DNA of 64,000 nt from Gracilaria gracilis (GCA_030374805.1 JARGSG010000032.1:310001-374000); one strand, 5' to 3'; shown: positions 20,150 through 33,239, counted from the first letter of the stretch. A program made the numbers and translations. The notes: a model not told the origin generated them from the sequence alone.

Positions 20150-20858
20150 GCAACCTCGTAACCCGTTTCTTGCATTTGATATCCCGAGAGGGGCGTGATG
20201 TCCATGATATTGGTCCCAGCGAGGCTCGCGCCTCGCTAAGGCGTAATGAATAACCTGCGCGCTGCGCTGGGGCTTTACGTGTGTTCCCATAGGTCTCTCC
20301 CTCCGTCTCAGGGTGGCCTTGGACCCCAAGGGTGTAGCGCCGTGAAATGTGTACGCGTACAGCAATGGGCGTGTGTGCACAATAGACGGTGCTACGTTGT
20401 CGTATACGGTGGGTACCGGTGCGCGTGCCGGTGTGCGCGATGAGTTCGCAGGGTTACCTGCAAGGAGAATCAAAACGTTTGGCTTCGGAATTAATCTCCC
20501 ATACGGGACCAAAAACCTGGATTTCTTCTTTTGCCTGTATCTCGGCAACCAGCGCGTTTGGGAGGCTCGGAATGCCTGATCCGGAGTGCGCGCGACGTCA
20601 AAACACTTCGAAATCTTTGAGGTGGTGCCCCTTCGTCCTTAGAGGTATTACTGTAGACTGAATCGGCTACCCACTTGCATGTACCACGTTGGTGTGCACT
20701 GTGCATGCCAGCGTGGTACATGCGGTGTGCGCATGGTCGCGCTGCTACACGGCGCATGCTGCGCCGTGTAGTAGCTTGTACTCCACATCACGTGCCACGG
20801 TGAAACCAAGCGCGTGCGCAGCGAGTGAGGTTATACGCGTTATTTTGATCCTGTGGGT
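20150..20858. repeat. Spacer with two adjacent hairpins
   Basis: The spacer between the antisense tract and the gypsy pol end holds two strong inverted repeats. Hairpin 1 has 12-nt perfect arms (GCATGTACCACG at 20677-20688 and its complement at 20712-20723), with further pairing inside. Hairpin 2 has arms 20745-20756 and 20760-20771 around a 3-nt loop; the stem extends outward to about 16 pairs with one G-U. No gene is recognised elsewhere in this stretch. Confidence 0.6.
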
Positions 20859-23800
20859 TTACCGGTGTTTTTTGGTTCGGAGCCTAGCAACGAAGTTGTG
20901 AGGTATACTGGTACGGGGTTCCCATGTATCTTGTGAAGGGAAAAAGCCGTTACATCGTACTTTGACCATTTGTGTCCCATCGGGTGATATGGCTTCGTCC
21001 ACAACTTTCTCGATTATCCATTCGCGGGTAGAGTCATTGCTGAGTAGTTTTGGCGGGTTTTCGGCGTCGTTTGTGGCATCGCTCGCCACATCGTTCTCAT
21101 CCCATGAGGGCGATGTTGGGTCCACTGAGACCGGCTTGTCGTGCAGTGGTGGTGGAGGGGTTGGCGGAACTGCACTATACGGGATGGGAGGGGTCTCTGC
21201 CTGTTTATCCATATTGGTAGTGCGATCTCTTGGGGCTTTTGTGACACTGTCGATTGAGACTGTATCGTGTAGGTTACCGTCCAAGATGGTGACGGTGCTT
21301 TCGGTTGCCTTGACGACCTTAAAGGGCCCAGTAGTGCGCGGAAGGAGCTTCCGTGCAATCCCTTCGTCTTCTGCTGTTTCGGTGGTTTTTTGAGGTGGGC
21401 GGTCAAGGAAAACATAATCCCCTGGGGAGAACGTAGGCAGAGCCCTTACACGGGAATCGAAATCGGCCTTATATCGCTTCTGCGCGGCGTCCATATGGGT
21501 TTTTTCTTTGGAGAGAAGAAGCCGAATTCGGTTTCGTGTCAACCGCTTCACGGTAGCTGTATTTGGTTCGCCAGGCCCAGTATTGGGGATTGCAGTCGTG
21601 GGTGCGTTGACGACGATTCCCGATGGGTGGCGTGTCAACACCAGGTCAAATGGTGTTGTGCCCGTTGTTCAGTGAACTTGGGAATTATAGGCGTATACCA
21701 GAGGCTGGACGAGATCGTCCCAGTCTTGCTGGTGCTCAGACACGTAATTTCGGAGTCTCCGCACGAGGGTGCGGTTAAATCGTTCCGCTTGCCCGTTGGT
21801 TTGGGGGTGATATGCCGTTGTCATGAGATGTCGTACGCCTAAATGCCCACAAAGGGCTGCAAAGAATTTTGCTGCAAATTGGGGTCCGTTATTCGTGAGA
21901 AAAAACTGGGGAGCCCCGTAAGGGAAGATCCAGTTTTCCAAGAAGGCGAGGGCTACATTCGTCGCTTGCGTGGCTCGTAGGAGAATGGCCCGTGTCAGCT
22001 TCGTGAAGCGGTCAGTGATGACCAAAATGAAGCGATTCCCATGTGTGGTTTTCGACAATGGACCCAAGATGTCCATTGCTACAAATTCCAAAGAGCCCGC
22101 TGCGGGAAATAGCTTCAGAAACTTCTGATGCTTATGTAGCGTCCCTCTGGTGGCAGCGCAGGAGCGGCAGTCTTTGACTGTCTGGTACGCCTCATTCGCC
22201 ATGAACGGCCAATAGAAATCTCTACGGAGTGTAGCGTACATCTTTCTCCCACCAGGGTGTCCCGCCAAACGGCGGTAATATGAGAGGTACAGAACACGGT
22301 CCCGTAGGGTTTGTGGTACCAGAGGCTGTATGGCGCCGTCCAGCGGTGATGTTCTCGATAAGAAGCCATGATGGTCATGCCCAAAACGGGATCTTGGTTT
22401 TCCTACTGTCTCAGCGGCACTCTTGCACCATGAATCCTTAACCTGCTCGGCGATAAATTCCCGGGTGGGGATTGGAAGCACTTCAGTTTGCTCCGTTTCG
22501 ACAGCTAGTATGGCATCCCCCTCGGGGTTTTCTTCGTAACCTCCCGAGTTTTTCCAGTCAAGTAGGATGTTTTCATAGGTGATGTCCCCCTCTATGACTG
22601 TTGCCACAAGACAGTCGCAATTCCCTTCGGGTTCTACTGCGAAGCATGGAATGTCGTCCTCCAGGGGTCCGTCATCCATTCCCTCTGTGGCCATGCGCGA
22701 CAGAGCATCGGTAGCCTGGTGCTTTATCCCAGCGCGGTGCACGACGTCGAAATCGAACTCGGAGAGTCGTAGTCGCCACCTGGCAAGCCTGCCGGAACAG
22801 TCGGCTAGGTTCAAGATCCACCGTAGGGAGTGGTGATCCGTACGCACGGTGAAACGTTCACCCTCCAAATATGGTCTGAGCAAGAGCATCGCCCATACGA
22901 CTGCGAGACACTCCTTCTCCGTCGTCATGTAGGCTCGTTCCGGTCGTGACAATGAGCGACTCCAATACCCTACGGGTTTGTACTCCTTCCCGTCCGGCTG
23001 CTCTTGGAGCAGCGTACATCCGACCTGGACGTCACAGGCGTCCGTATCCAGCATGTACGGACGACCCGGGACGGGAAGCGCTAAAATGGGCGGGGAGATC
23101 AATCGATCTCGTAGCTCCTGGAAGGCTTGGTACTCCTCGTCGTTTAGAATTCCAAAATGGTTTGGCTCTCCCTTCTCGAGCTTGCGGTTGAGCGGAGCTG
23201 TGATTCTCGCAAAGTTGGGGACAAAACGACGGTAGACATTACATAAGCCTATAAAGGATCTTACTTCCGTTTGGGTTGTTGGCGGTTTGGCCTGCCGGAT
23301 TGCGTCGCATGTCCGCTGAGAAACCTGAAGTTTCCCAGGTCGAACTACCTGCCCTAGATAGTCTACAGAGGCTTGGAAGAAGAAGCATTTGTTCAGCTTC
23401 AGGGTGATTACCGCGTCCCGTAGAAGGGTTAGAACGTTAGGGACGTGGCGGAAATGGTCCTCCACTGACCGAGAGTAAATGATAACGCCATCTAGGTAGA
23501 CCAAGGCGTATTGCCATTTAACTCTATTGAGGATGATGTCCAACGCCCTCTGGAAGGTGGCGGGAGCGTTCTTTAACCCGAAAAGCATTCGCTTAAACCT
23601 GTAAAGACCCATGTGGGAGGTAAATGTCGTTTTGTCACGATCCTCCTCTGCGATCTTGACCTGCAAATACCCACAATTGGCGTCAAGGGTCGTGAAGATC
23701 GTAGCTTCGCCTAGAGAGTCTATACAGTCGTCCATGCGTGGTATCGGTTATGCGTCCCGTGGGGTTACTGCGTTCAGTCGACGATAATCAATGCAGAAAC

Positions 23801-26623
23801 GCCAACTGCCGTCCTTTTTCGGGGCAAAGACGACTGGGCTCGCCCATTCCGCTTTAGAAGGTTCAATAACCCCGGAGTCCAACATGCGTCGGACTTCGAG
23901 GTCTTCCATTTCTCTGGCTTTATGGCCGGCCCTGTAGGGAACTTGGCACACTGGTTTTGCGCCCGGTTCCAACGTAATCCTGTAAAGGGCTGCATTTATC
24001 TGACCCAGACGGCCAGACCACATGTTTTCGAACTCGTGTAACAGGTTCAAGATTTGACCCCGGTAAGGGCTGAATTCTTCACCAATGTGGATTGCTTCTC
24101 GCCAATCCGTCTCCGGAATATTGTTTCTCTGTAATGGGAGCTCTTCCTTGGGTTCACTATTCTCCCTTCCCCCTTTAGGATCGAGCTGTCCGAGCTCGTC
24201 GCGTAGGACAGTGAGTGCCCGTGGGGCGGGTAAGCCGAGGCCTATGACCATGTTTTTGGGCATGCGGACTTCTCTGCGTGAGAAGTTGCTGACCAAGACC
24301 CGAAAGTGACGACGTGGCGAGATGTTCATGACTGCGTTTGCCATGAGCAAAAGGTCTCGTGATACTGTTTTGGAGTGGTTTTGCAAGAACATTAGGCCCG
24401 AGGTTTCGCACGTAACGAGAGCTTCCCGTTGGGCCATGGGTGGAATAAATATCGTCTGAGCGAGTCGAACCTTGTTGGAGAGTGTCGTTCGAGGAAGTTG
24501 GTCGACCGTTTTTTTGTCCCCAGCTAGGCCGTGGAAAGCGCTAGCTATCCCCACTGGTGGCGACCCATAGAGGGCTACCTTGCGTTCGCGGAAGTAGATG
24601 GCGCGGACATGACGGTCGATAAAGGAGGTTCCCGAAATGGCATCAGCGGCTAGGTTTGTGGCCATTAGGAACGGGATGCGTTGAACTAGGTTCCCAGACG
24701 GGTGTGAAGGGTGATGGCTCCCAAAATTCGCATGGGGTCCTTAGAAGCATTGAATACCCGTGGAGTCTTACGGTCGTTCAGGTTGGATTCCTACCCGTGG
24801 GGGAGGTTCTTGGCATGGATGATATTCGGTCCCGCACCAGTATCTAGTATGCCTCAGAAAGTTCTTGCGGTGCGACGCGTGAGTCCAGTTTCCAAATGGA
24901 CTTTGTAATTCTCCCGCGTCACGACGAAGACGTCACCGAGGTCGGTGTCTTCGGGCGCCGAGTTTGGGAGAGAATTATCGGACTGCGCTTTCGAAGAGTC
25001 CCTCTGCGGGTCAGACTCTAATGAAACCCGTGGGGTGGGGCTCGGATCTTGTGAGGAAGACATGGCCTCTACGCTTCCTCCGTTTCGTTTCCCTGCGGGT
25101 TCTCAGGTGTGTTCTCACCCGGTTGGGGATTTTCGAAGGTGAGGAACTAGTTAACCTGCTGAGGACGCTCTGGAGGTAAACGTTCTTGAGAAATGGTCCC
25201 CGGCTGGGCCGTGGGGCTCCTTGATGTGGCGAGTTGGAAATGCTGATGATCACCAGAGCTGGGCCGCTGGTTGCCCCATGACTTGGGCTTTTAGTACCCT
25301 TAAAAAACGCGCTGGTGGTAGTTCGCCTCTCGAAGCTGCAACAGGGCGTTGCGGTACTCGGGAGGGAGCCATTCGCAGCATGGGCGTGCGGTGGATAAGC
25401 AAATGCGGCATGGTGTCACTTTGTTCACAGAAGTCGTTGCCGTTCGATACGAAGACGGTGTTTGTTGTGCCGCATGAGTCTCCCTTGGGGGTTTCTGTTG
25501 GTAGCGAAGATCCCGAGGGGGTTGTATCGTTGATGGCGTCGACGCACCCGTGGAGGGAATTGAAGGGAACGAGGGGGGTGAAGGTTGGACAGCCAGGACT
25601 AAAGCGCCCTCATCTTCGAAGCATACACCCCAATCTGGTTCGTCGGTGTCAGAGGAGACACTTAGTGAGACTCGACTGGGTTTACTGCTCTTCGCGGCTT
25701 CCAGTGTTTTGTAGTACTCCTGCCACCCAGGTGGGTATCGCCAAGCCCTTCAGGGTAACTGACAAGCTGGCGGAAGACCACTTTGGGATGCGTAGAGGAG
25801 TAATTACGCACACTGGCCCTGATTGCGGGTAGTAATCCCTCGACGAAGAGAGCTTTCAACCGTGCCTCTGGGAATATGTTGCCGCACCGGAGGTTTTTAG
25901 TCCAAAATTGGTCCGCGTATTCGCGTTCCGCCACCCATGCGCTCTGGCGGTGTGTAATTATATCGTGGTAAGCCTCCGTAGGATATCGTCCGTGGCATAA
26001 ACCTCCAGTAGGTAATTGACCACTTCTGGGTAAGACGCGAGGAGTTCAGAGCTCCTAGCGCTCACCGTCCCAGATTCACCGGTGATCTTTGCAGTGATAG
26101 TATCCCTAGCGGGTTGGTCCAAGAAGAACTTGAATAGGCAGAGGTCTGCGCCCTCATGGACACCATTCTGGTTGCACGCGCTCTTGAACGCCGCTAGAAA
26201 TCGTAGGACCAATTTGGGGTCCTTGCCCGAGAACTTCAAGGGCGTTTGCAACTGCATACGTTTAGCATGCTTGGCCACGGCGCGGGCTACCCTGGAGTTG
26301 TAACGAGAACTTCGGTCATTGAGGCGATGGTGCATAAAGTTCAGCACTTTCGTAAGTCCCCCGTTATTGGGTCGTATGCGATGTAAGTGCGATATGTCCA
26401 CTTCGGGGTCGGAATCTTCCGAATCGCTCCAGTTCTGGTCTTTGTCTGAACCCGACTGTGATTCGTCCGAGTCGGAAAAGACACGGCCTTTACGAAGCGA
26501 CTTTCTCCTATTCCGACGTCGGTCTGGGGACTCCCCTATTCCCCCAGTGCCGCGACCCTTTCGGGAATTGGTGATTCGAGGTCGTGAAACACCGTCCCAA
26601 ATGCAGTTAGCGACTAAGGACAC
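20859..26623 (-). mobile_element. Ty3/gypsy LTR retrotransposon fossil, 5'-truncated, chromodomain-bearing
   Basis: The element reads right to left. The order is gag (25.66-26.62 kb), retropepsin with an LDTGAGPNIIH active-site motif near 24.84 kb, reverse transcriptase (FKRMLFGLKNAPATFQR) and RNase H (about 22.7-24.0 kb), integrase (HPGGRKMY zinc-binding region, then AMDILGPL and YHPQTNGQAERFNRT; about 21.7-22.5 kb), and a C-terminal chromodomain-like segment (EWIIEKVVDEA, DTWEPR) ending at 20859. This gene order (RT-RH-IN) is diagnostic of Ty3/gypsy; the tail suggests a chromovirus-like branch. It is broken, with about four interruptions. No LTR pair was recognised and the gag side ends next to an unrelated kinase pseudogene, so it appears truncated and cannot be dated by LTR divergence. 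Long open stretches suggest it is younger than the copia fragment. Confidence 0.88.
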
Positions 26624-26679
26624 AACGGATTAAATGAAGGAAGTCGCAACATATTGATATGTGCAGACCAGGAATGTCG

Positions 26680-27440
26680 CAATGTGGCCAGCGCGCTCAT
26701 TCGTTTGTAAAGGTTGCCTTGTAGCAATTTTTGAATCAGCGCCTTAGCTTCGGGATATGTCCTTTTCCATGCGCCGCTTTTGAATCATATGCGCCATTTC
26801 TTGATGTACTCGAACATCTCACTTTCTGTGCGCCCTTCAAACAGTTCGCCATCACTTATTCTATACAGGATGACGCCCACGAACCGCACCTTCCAAGCGG
26901 TCCATGCTTCTCGTGCTGACAAATATTAATCGCCATGTACGGCGGCACGCCGACATATCCCGGCAGCCCGTCCATGCTCACGGGCTTATCGCTCACAAAG
27001 TTGGAGTAGCGAAACCAAAGTCGCCCAGTGCAATGGGCATGAGGAACGTAGTGGCCGACAAAAAGATGCTTGCGAACGACACGTCGCGATGCACAATGCT
27101 GAGGGAGGGAATGTAGTGCAGCGCTTTGTGCACGTGCTTCACGATGTCGAGCGCGTATGAGTTGCCCAGAAACGTCTTAGCGTGGAGTTCGGCCAACGTG
27201 CTCCGGTTCAAGAACGCAACCACCAGATGGTTGTTTTTGATGTTATCAACTATATCAACAGCCTGAACCACGCACGCGTGGCTGCAATTAACATGACGTC
27301 CGCATCTGGCGCGCTCATGCGCTTCCAGGTCGTGTGGGCGCTTTTGATCACCTTGACGTCATAGGTCTTAAGTTAAATGCACGAATAACCGCTTTCGCAC
27401 AGTAGAGCGCCCGAAGTGCATTATCATTCGAAGCCATGAT
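26680..27440 (-). pseudogene. Protein kinase-like gene, broken
   Basis: The minus strand reads SLSIVHRDVS (catalytic-loop HRD) followed by LGDFGFATPTL (DFG). In other frames follow PGYVGVPPYMA (APE-loop region), VGVILYRISDGELFEGRTES and LIQKLLQGNLYKRMSALATLRH, which match subdomains IX-XI of Ser/Thr kinases. The N-lobe side reads YDVKVIKSAHTTWKRM and NNHLVVAFLNRSTLAELHAKTF. The phrases are in correct order over about 740 bp but spread over several frames with stops, so this is a decayed gene. The subfamily cannot be assigned. It lies immediately beyond the gag end of the gypsy fossil, which may have inserted at its 3' side. Confidence 0.65.
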
Positions 27441-28109
27441 TGGACGCGAATGAAACTCTGGTCTTTCATGACATCATCTTCTCGTGCGAACCGAGGATGA
27501 TGACCACCGACCTACGACCAATAGTGAGGCGAAACGAGCGATTGATCTCCTTTTCCTTTCGCAGGTCGTTGTGTCCGGATTATTATTCTTACGGCCCTCA
27601 AAGGTCAAAGGGTGAGAGCATAGCCAAGGCTCTCGCGCCCGCCATCAGTCAAGCCGCTAATGAGCGTTTAGAGCTGATCACGGCTAGATGCCTTCTGGTT
27701 TATTGCCCCTAACATGTCTCGCCCGTCTAACCTATCCGGCGCGTCTCCGTCTAGTATCCCCCCAGCACCTCCCCAACCAACGGCTGCCACTACCTGTGCC
27801 CCATCTCTCTCGTCTGCAACCGCTTTCCACTTCCGCTCTGGCGAAGAGCTGAAACGGCACACTGCTGCTGAACAAAAGGTCGTACGTTCTAACTGACTGG
27901 AACAGCGCCAAAGATAATGGACCATCTTCACAAGATTTCGCACGCTCCACGCCACTGGGAAGACAGGGCAGACTATATATTGTAGAGGGGCCCTGACGCG
28001 CCACCCGATCGCTCTCGTATCCCACCAACCCAATCATTCTGCTCGCACCTCTACACGTCGCACAGCGCCGCAATATCACATCAAACGTGCTCCTCTCTCC
28101 ACCCATTCA
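27441..28109. other. no firmly recognised gene
   Basis: Open frames at 27440-27712 and 27714-27896 on the plus strand could be the N-terminus of the oxygenase-like gene that follows. They show no family motif. Confidence 0.3.
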
Positions 28110-29028
28110 ACTCCCCTCCCCACCACCTCTCCCATTTCCCACTTTGGGAAGCCATTCGGCGGCCAGCACTGCACACTCAGAAGCGTTCCTGGCAACGGGC
28201 CACCAACCGCGACAATTTCCGCGACGTCATACACGCTATTTGCCCCCTGTGCGCCGGATATTCTTTTCCCCAACCACCTGTACCAAACTTTTAAGCACGA
28301 TCGCATGCCCGCTGGCGCTCTTGCCAAATACCCGCCCCACCAGTTTGCGCAACTGGTACTCCCGCACCTGCAGTATGCTACAAGGTGGAGTCGTGGCCAC
28401 AAGAAGTTTCTACGCGTGCTCGATCAGAGCAAGGCCAGCTTCTATGCCAACCCCATCTACGACCATCCCTCGCAGGGCCACGCCGTTTGTGACGCTAAGT
28501 ACAAGTATGTTCGTCGTCTCCTTATTAGTGTGCATATTTAACCTCATCCTTGCTTTTTTCGTGCTTGCTCAGACATTGCATGCACTACAACCACTGGGAT
28601 TGCTATTTGCTCTCATATCTGAGCAACCACCACCACCTTTGCAGCCTGGGAAAGCTGTCACGCGATTCAACAATTGCCAAAAAAGACGACACCACTCAAA
28701 ATATTTCCAAACCGATCTCGACCCTTCCTCCTGCTCGCCACCCGACCAGCAACGGGAATGTTGTGCACTCCACAACGATCAGGGCTTAATCATATCCCGG
28801 TTTGAAGGCGCATACTACTAGCATGACAGTAAGCTGCCATTTCCACATGCATGCGTTCAAACTGCTGGGCTGTATTTCGTGCGCGCATGCAGCACTGACG
28901 AGCAGAAATTGACCACTCCCGCAGGCTACATCTCCTTTCTCATTGATGAGACCATGCGCATATTTAGTGGAGACTTGATACGCGCCATGTTGCATGCGGT
29001 AAAACTGGCCGGACGCGCAACGCAATGA
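28110..29028 (+). pseudogene. Fe(II)/2-oxoglutarate-type oxygenase, broken, with a short intron
   Basis: One frame reads from SHFGKPFGGQHC to TRWSRGHKKFLRVLDQSKAS followed by FYANPIYDHPS. The latter resembles the GWSHGKE...KGSFYANPxYD phrase of isopenicillin-N-synthase-like oxygenases of algae and bacteria. A 68-nt GT-AG intron (GTATGT at 28505 to CAG at 28572) joins AKYK to HCMHYNHW. After a frame change, TAGLYFVRACS and TPAGYISFLIDETM-RIFSGDLIRAMLHAVK match the family's C-terminal GLYIR...LAFQIGETMQIxSGGLLxATPHxVR, including the His ligand. The reading breaks between these parts indicate a pseudogene. Substrate unknown. The assignment is from motif memory and should be treated as moderate. 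Confidence 0.5.
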
Positions 29029-29899
29029 CTGCGTACGGAGCGACTACGCCTTCAATCATTTCATAGGCATTTTGGTCGCAGCGAGCCAAATCAGGAGGCA
29101 AAGAATAACACGCTATCGCTTCTACCGGGCGTTCATTAGTCCATTCTACCGTGCGCTGCCCCATGTATGCGTGCCTGTACAGCAATAGGATTCTCGACTC
29201 CTGCGCGTTGTATTTCTCGCGCGCCATCGCGTTGCCCACATATATTCGCTGCCCACTCCGTTGTGCCGCCCGAAATATCCGCACCCATTCACCTCGTTCA
29301 TCTAGCGTAACCTTTCTCCCGCCTCATCTATCACCCACCCCTTCATTATCCTCTCTTCAGAGTAACTAAACCCTTGCCCACACTAACCATGCATCTGAAT
29401 CACCCCCGCTTTCCTTTCCCCTGCTCCGCCTGTCGTGCTCCCACCCCCGGTCCCCAAACTCTACTTCACCTGCAGCACCCTCGGTGCTCGCCAAAACTCT
29501 AGCTCTTCATGTGCTCCTTCTACCGTACCCCGGCACTTACGTCGCGGCCACCAACCTGCCTCTGCTTGGCCATACCAGTCGGCCTCGCATTTTGCGCTGG
29601 CAAACCCCGCCTCGCTCCCGCATGACATCGTCGCCGCTCGTTCCCCGTGCCCACTGTGGAGCGATGGCGCACCGCTGTCGCTGTCGCCCATGTAAAACGC
29701 ACTTGCAAAACAACCGTTCGTCGAACACAACATGTACGCCTCTTTCAGCGCGCTTGCCGCCACTCCACTCAATCCTATGCCCAATCTGCTCGCTACACTT
29801 GCTGTGTGCTTCGCGTGCTTTTCGTCCGGTCACTTTCACCCCATCTATCCCGCCAACACCCTACACATCGCAGCTGTTATAACCTTTTCAATCTTTTAG
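29029..29899. other. no recognised gene
   Basis: Frames at 28964-29284 (minus) and 29435-29899 (plus, one internal stop) look protein-like in places but contain no motif I can name. The sequence is CT-rich with many short frames. Confidence 0.3.
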
Positions 29900-30400
29900 C
29901 GAGCACACCCACCGTGGTGGGTGCATTGGTCGAAGGCTGGCAGTCATATCAAGTCGGCGACAGTTCTGTTGGGAGAGGTCACATGTTACGGGTAACCTTT
30001 AACCACATTGATTCTCGCCGCCTACCATGGTGGTCATATCTCGGTTTGTACGTTCTGGTTAGACCACCGGGTGTCAATTACTTCCAGATGGTCAGAAGGA
30101 TAAACTCCACGGTATCCTGCCCCTGGAAAGGAGACACTCCAAGATTACAAAGAACCTGCTTCATTTTAGTGACCGTCCAATCAATCAAGAAGAGGGAAGG
30201 TACACAGTTCTGCATGCTGCAGCATACAGTGGCCACTTACATATAGTATATATTTCTAGGAGGTCATGCGGCTCTGGTTGACACAAAAGAAAGAACTGCG
30301 GTCACTCTACTATCCTACAAATTGCAAGATGACATTTTCGAGTTGTACAAGCACTCATTTTATCAGGAGACAAATAGAAACGCATTAAGAATCCAATGCT
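29900..30400 (+). pseudogene. Ankyrin-repeat gene fragment
   Basis: Ankyrin units are visible: TTLILAAYHGGHISVCTFWLDHRVSIT near 30.0 kb (in two halves TTLILAAYHGGHIS and VCTFWLDHRVS), then GRYTVLHAAAYSGHLHIVYI at about 30.2 kb, followed by LGGHAALVDTKERTAVTLL. These follow the TPLHxAAxxGHxxIVxxLL pattern. Stops and frame changes separate the units and no long frame remains. Ankyrin repeats mediate protein binding; the original partner is unknown. Confidence 0.55.
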
Positions 30401-30481
30401 GTTCGTTCCAACAGATTATAGTTCTGAATTTTTTTTCAGAAGTAGGCCGTCAGTAACGCCGTTGATGACACCGAATGCGCG

Positions 30482-31424
30482 CTATTCTGGTTGCGAGAGC
30501 GGCTGAGCACCTTCTCGCCTACGTCGGTCAACGGCGATTGATTTTTCGGTCACTAGAATGTGTTCACGATTGCCGCTTTCGTCAGTTTGGAACTCAAACA
30601 CTTTCTTTCCTTCAAACTCCGACGATTTTCTTGCGCTATACGTGTGAAAACTTCTACGAATATAATATACGTCTGACACAGTATGAACGTGATACACACC
30701 TTAGCACGGGACAGAGCTCAAGCTACCAGCTCTGCTTCCCACCTGTGTAACAAAAACACGTGGATCGTTTGTGCTCCCGAACGCCTGGCCAATCGAAACG
30801 CGTGGAGATTTGGTGTGCCCAGATTCTTTACCATTCGATGCGGAAAGTCTGGTAGACTTACCGTCCACTTTGTTTTGGTACCGACCACGTGCGTTCCGGG
30901 GACCTCTATCACGGTTTCTGGTACGGTATCGGCAGACCTTCTCTGAATTTTTTCGGCGCTTGTCTATCTGAAGCTGAGTGCCCGTACAATAAGTTGGGTG
31001 CACAGTTCTAGGTAAAATGAAGCGAGCGCGGTCACATTTGGAGCTTTCAGTGCTTGGGTCAGAATCCTTCATGCACACATAATGAACGTGCCCATTGAAA
31101 ACTCTTCTTTCTGGAGAGTCTCGAGTTTGCCACCTTGACATTGGAGGGAACCAGTTCTCCTATGATCCTCGGAGACTTTTCAACGTCCATGTGTGTTTCA
31201 AATTGACTTGGCTCAACGGCAGCGTCGCCACCACTTGCTCTTCTGCCCGGATTCTCACTTGTGGAAACACAAACGCTGCAAACGACCCAGCCTTCTTCGC
31301 CAGTGCTGGGAGTATTTTTTCCTATCATCGAAGGTGGCGGTGGTGTGCCGCAAATCACATGCATAGGTTCTTTGCAAACAGGACAATGATGATTTGGATG
31401 CGATCCAATCACAACACTCGCCAC
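30482..31424 (-). other. Possible gene with a Cys/His cluster, unassigned
   Basis: A minus-strand frame starting near 31424 encodes NHHCPVCKEPMHVICGTPPP and then GEEGWVVCSVC. This H/C-x2-C...H...C...C-x2-C arrangement resembles zinc-binding modules found in transposon-derived proteins. Overlapping minus-strand frames down to 30482 are basic and continue without a known domain. It may be a decayed gene read in several frames. I would not assign a function. Confidence 0.3.
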
Positions 31425-31440
31425 CCGACACTTACTTCAT

Positions 31441-33200
31441 TCCTTTTCAACGCAATAATATGTTGGTAGCATTTCTGAAAGATATTGGAGACGGGTTTCG
31501 GAAACAGGTGGGAAGACTCATATGGATGCTATCATGTCCGCTCGACTATGTACCTGTGTACCAACGTGCGATGGAATTTTTGCGTTATCTCGTTTCAATC
31601 ATCCAATTATATTCTTTCAATTGCGTAACCTCATTTCCTCAATCACATTCTTTCATTCGCGAAACCTTGAGACTGAATTAATCCTTGCAAATTTGGCACG
31701 GCGACGTTCCTTTGTCATGGGTCAGATGATTTTACAGAACAAGAGAAGATAGTCAGCGGCCTTGCTACGGGGGAGCAGACGAAACACATTTGAAATTTTC
31801 TGGAATGCTTTGACATTAACGCTATGTTGTACAGGCAGTGCAGAAAACCGACGTCCGCGATGTGTACTATGTCCGTGCCCCCACTCTTGCGGACCAAAAA
31901 GCGCCGCCGAAGTGGTTCAACCAGTCACGATGAAATCCCTATCACACGAGGTATCTATGGCCCATGCGGTAGAGAGAATTGCCGTACGAAAATGGAGCAC
32001 AAGTCGGGCTCGCCCCTGCTAGCTCCATGATACCCGCGTCACTATTTCCTGCCGCCCGTTGCATCCCTGTTCATTAGTGTTTTGCGACTGTACAAGTCGT
32101 TCTCCGTCCTATCCATGTTCGTCCTGCTTTCCACCATGTCTGCTAGCGTATGTCTGGTGACAAACATTCCGAGGTTGCACGCGTCCGAGGCTCTGTTTCA
32201 TTAGACTGTCATTGTTCTCGAGCTGCGTTCATCTGACGATCCCCTCTTGTAAGCTCAGAGCGCTAGTGGCGCCCGGTTGACCACCGACCGGTGGCGTACT
32301 GGTTTTGAGGGAATCAAAGGAAGAGAAATGTGGTGGCGAGACGTTTTTGGTGGCACCCGACGCAGTGTATGCGGGCACAGTCATGGAGCAGGTCTGGAAC
32401 TTTTTCACTGGCGAGATATGGAGCCTTTTTAGCAGCACACCTACGGTCTCTGTTTCTCGGCCACATTTAGATTGTTTATCTGTGACTGTAGACTACACAT
32501 CCAGCTGAACTGCTTTACCGTAGAAGGATTCTCCACATGCGTGCTCGCTCTGTTTCTCGTTCCGATGATATCTGAGCGTCCCTTCCTGTCTAAACCGAAT
32601 GGAACTTTTAGCACTGGCGATCATCATGGCCGAGATGGACATTGTTCTGATGTCATGATTCGGGTAAGGAACAAAACCTGTACCGTAACCGTTTACAAAG
32701 GAAACGAGCGCCACCTTTATTTGATTATCGTTTATCAAAGCGCTTCAGAGACGACATCACAGAGCCATCTCCTTTACCACTTAATTGGCTACTACTATAT
32801 CAATCAGAGCCCTCTTTTTCTGCATCCAAATGAGCACCTCGGATCCCATGCACGGAGGCAAGTGGAAAAGATTTTACCAGTCATAATTTTGGTTTTTGTA
32901 AAAGGGATGCTCTGCCGGATTCTGTGATCTGTCTGCAGTTCTTTGGGTTTAGGAAGTCAATAACGTGACTTATGTGACTTATAATTCGACTTTATGACCT
33001 AGAACTACAAGGAAATACATCATTACCTCTCTCGTGCTTAGGGACATATCTCAGGGGAAGATCATGACATCAACACCAAATCGCGCCTCACAATTTCTTT
33101 TTAACTCCCTAGATTGTGAGACTTTTCTTTGTTACTCTTTTTTCTCGTTCTGGATCGAGAAAGTAAGGCCTGCTTGATATATCTAAATATCTGACGACAC
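31441..33200. other. no recognised gene
   Basis: Short frames on both strands (for example 31762-32022 and 32472-32927) have no recognisable features. Confidence 0.4.
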
Positions 33201-33239
33201 GCTGAATGAAATGTGCTACCCTACGAACATTGTCAGGGA

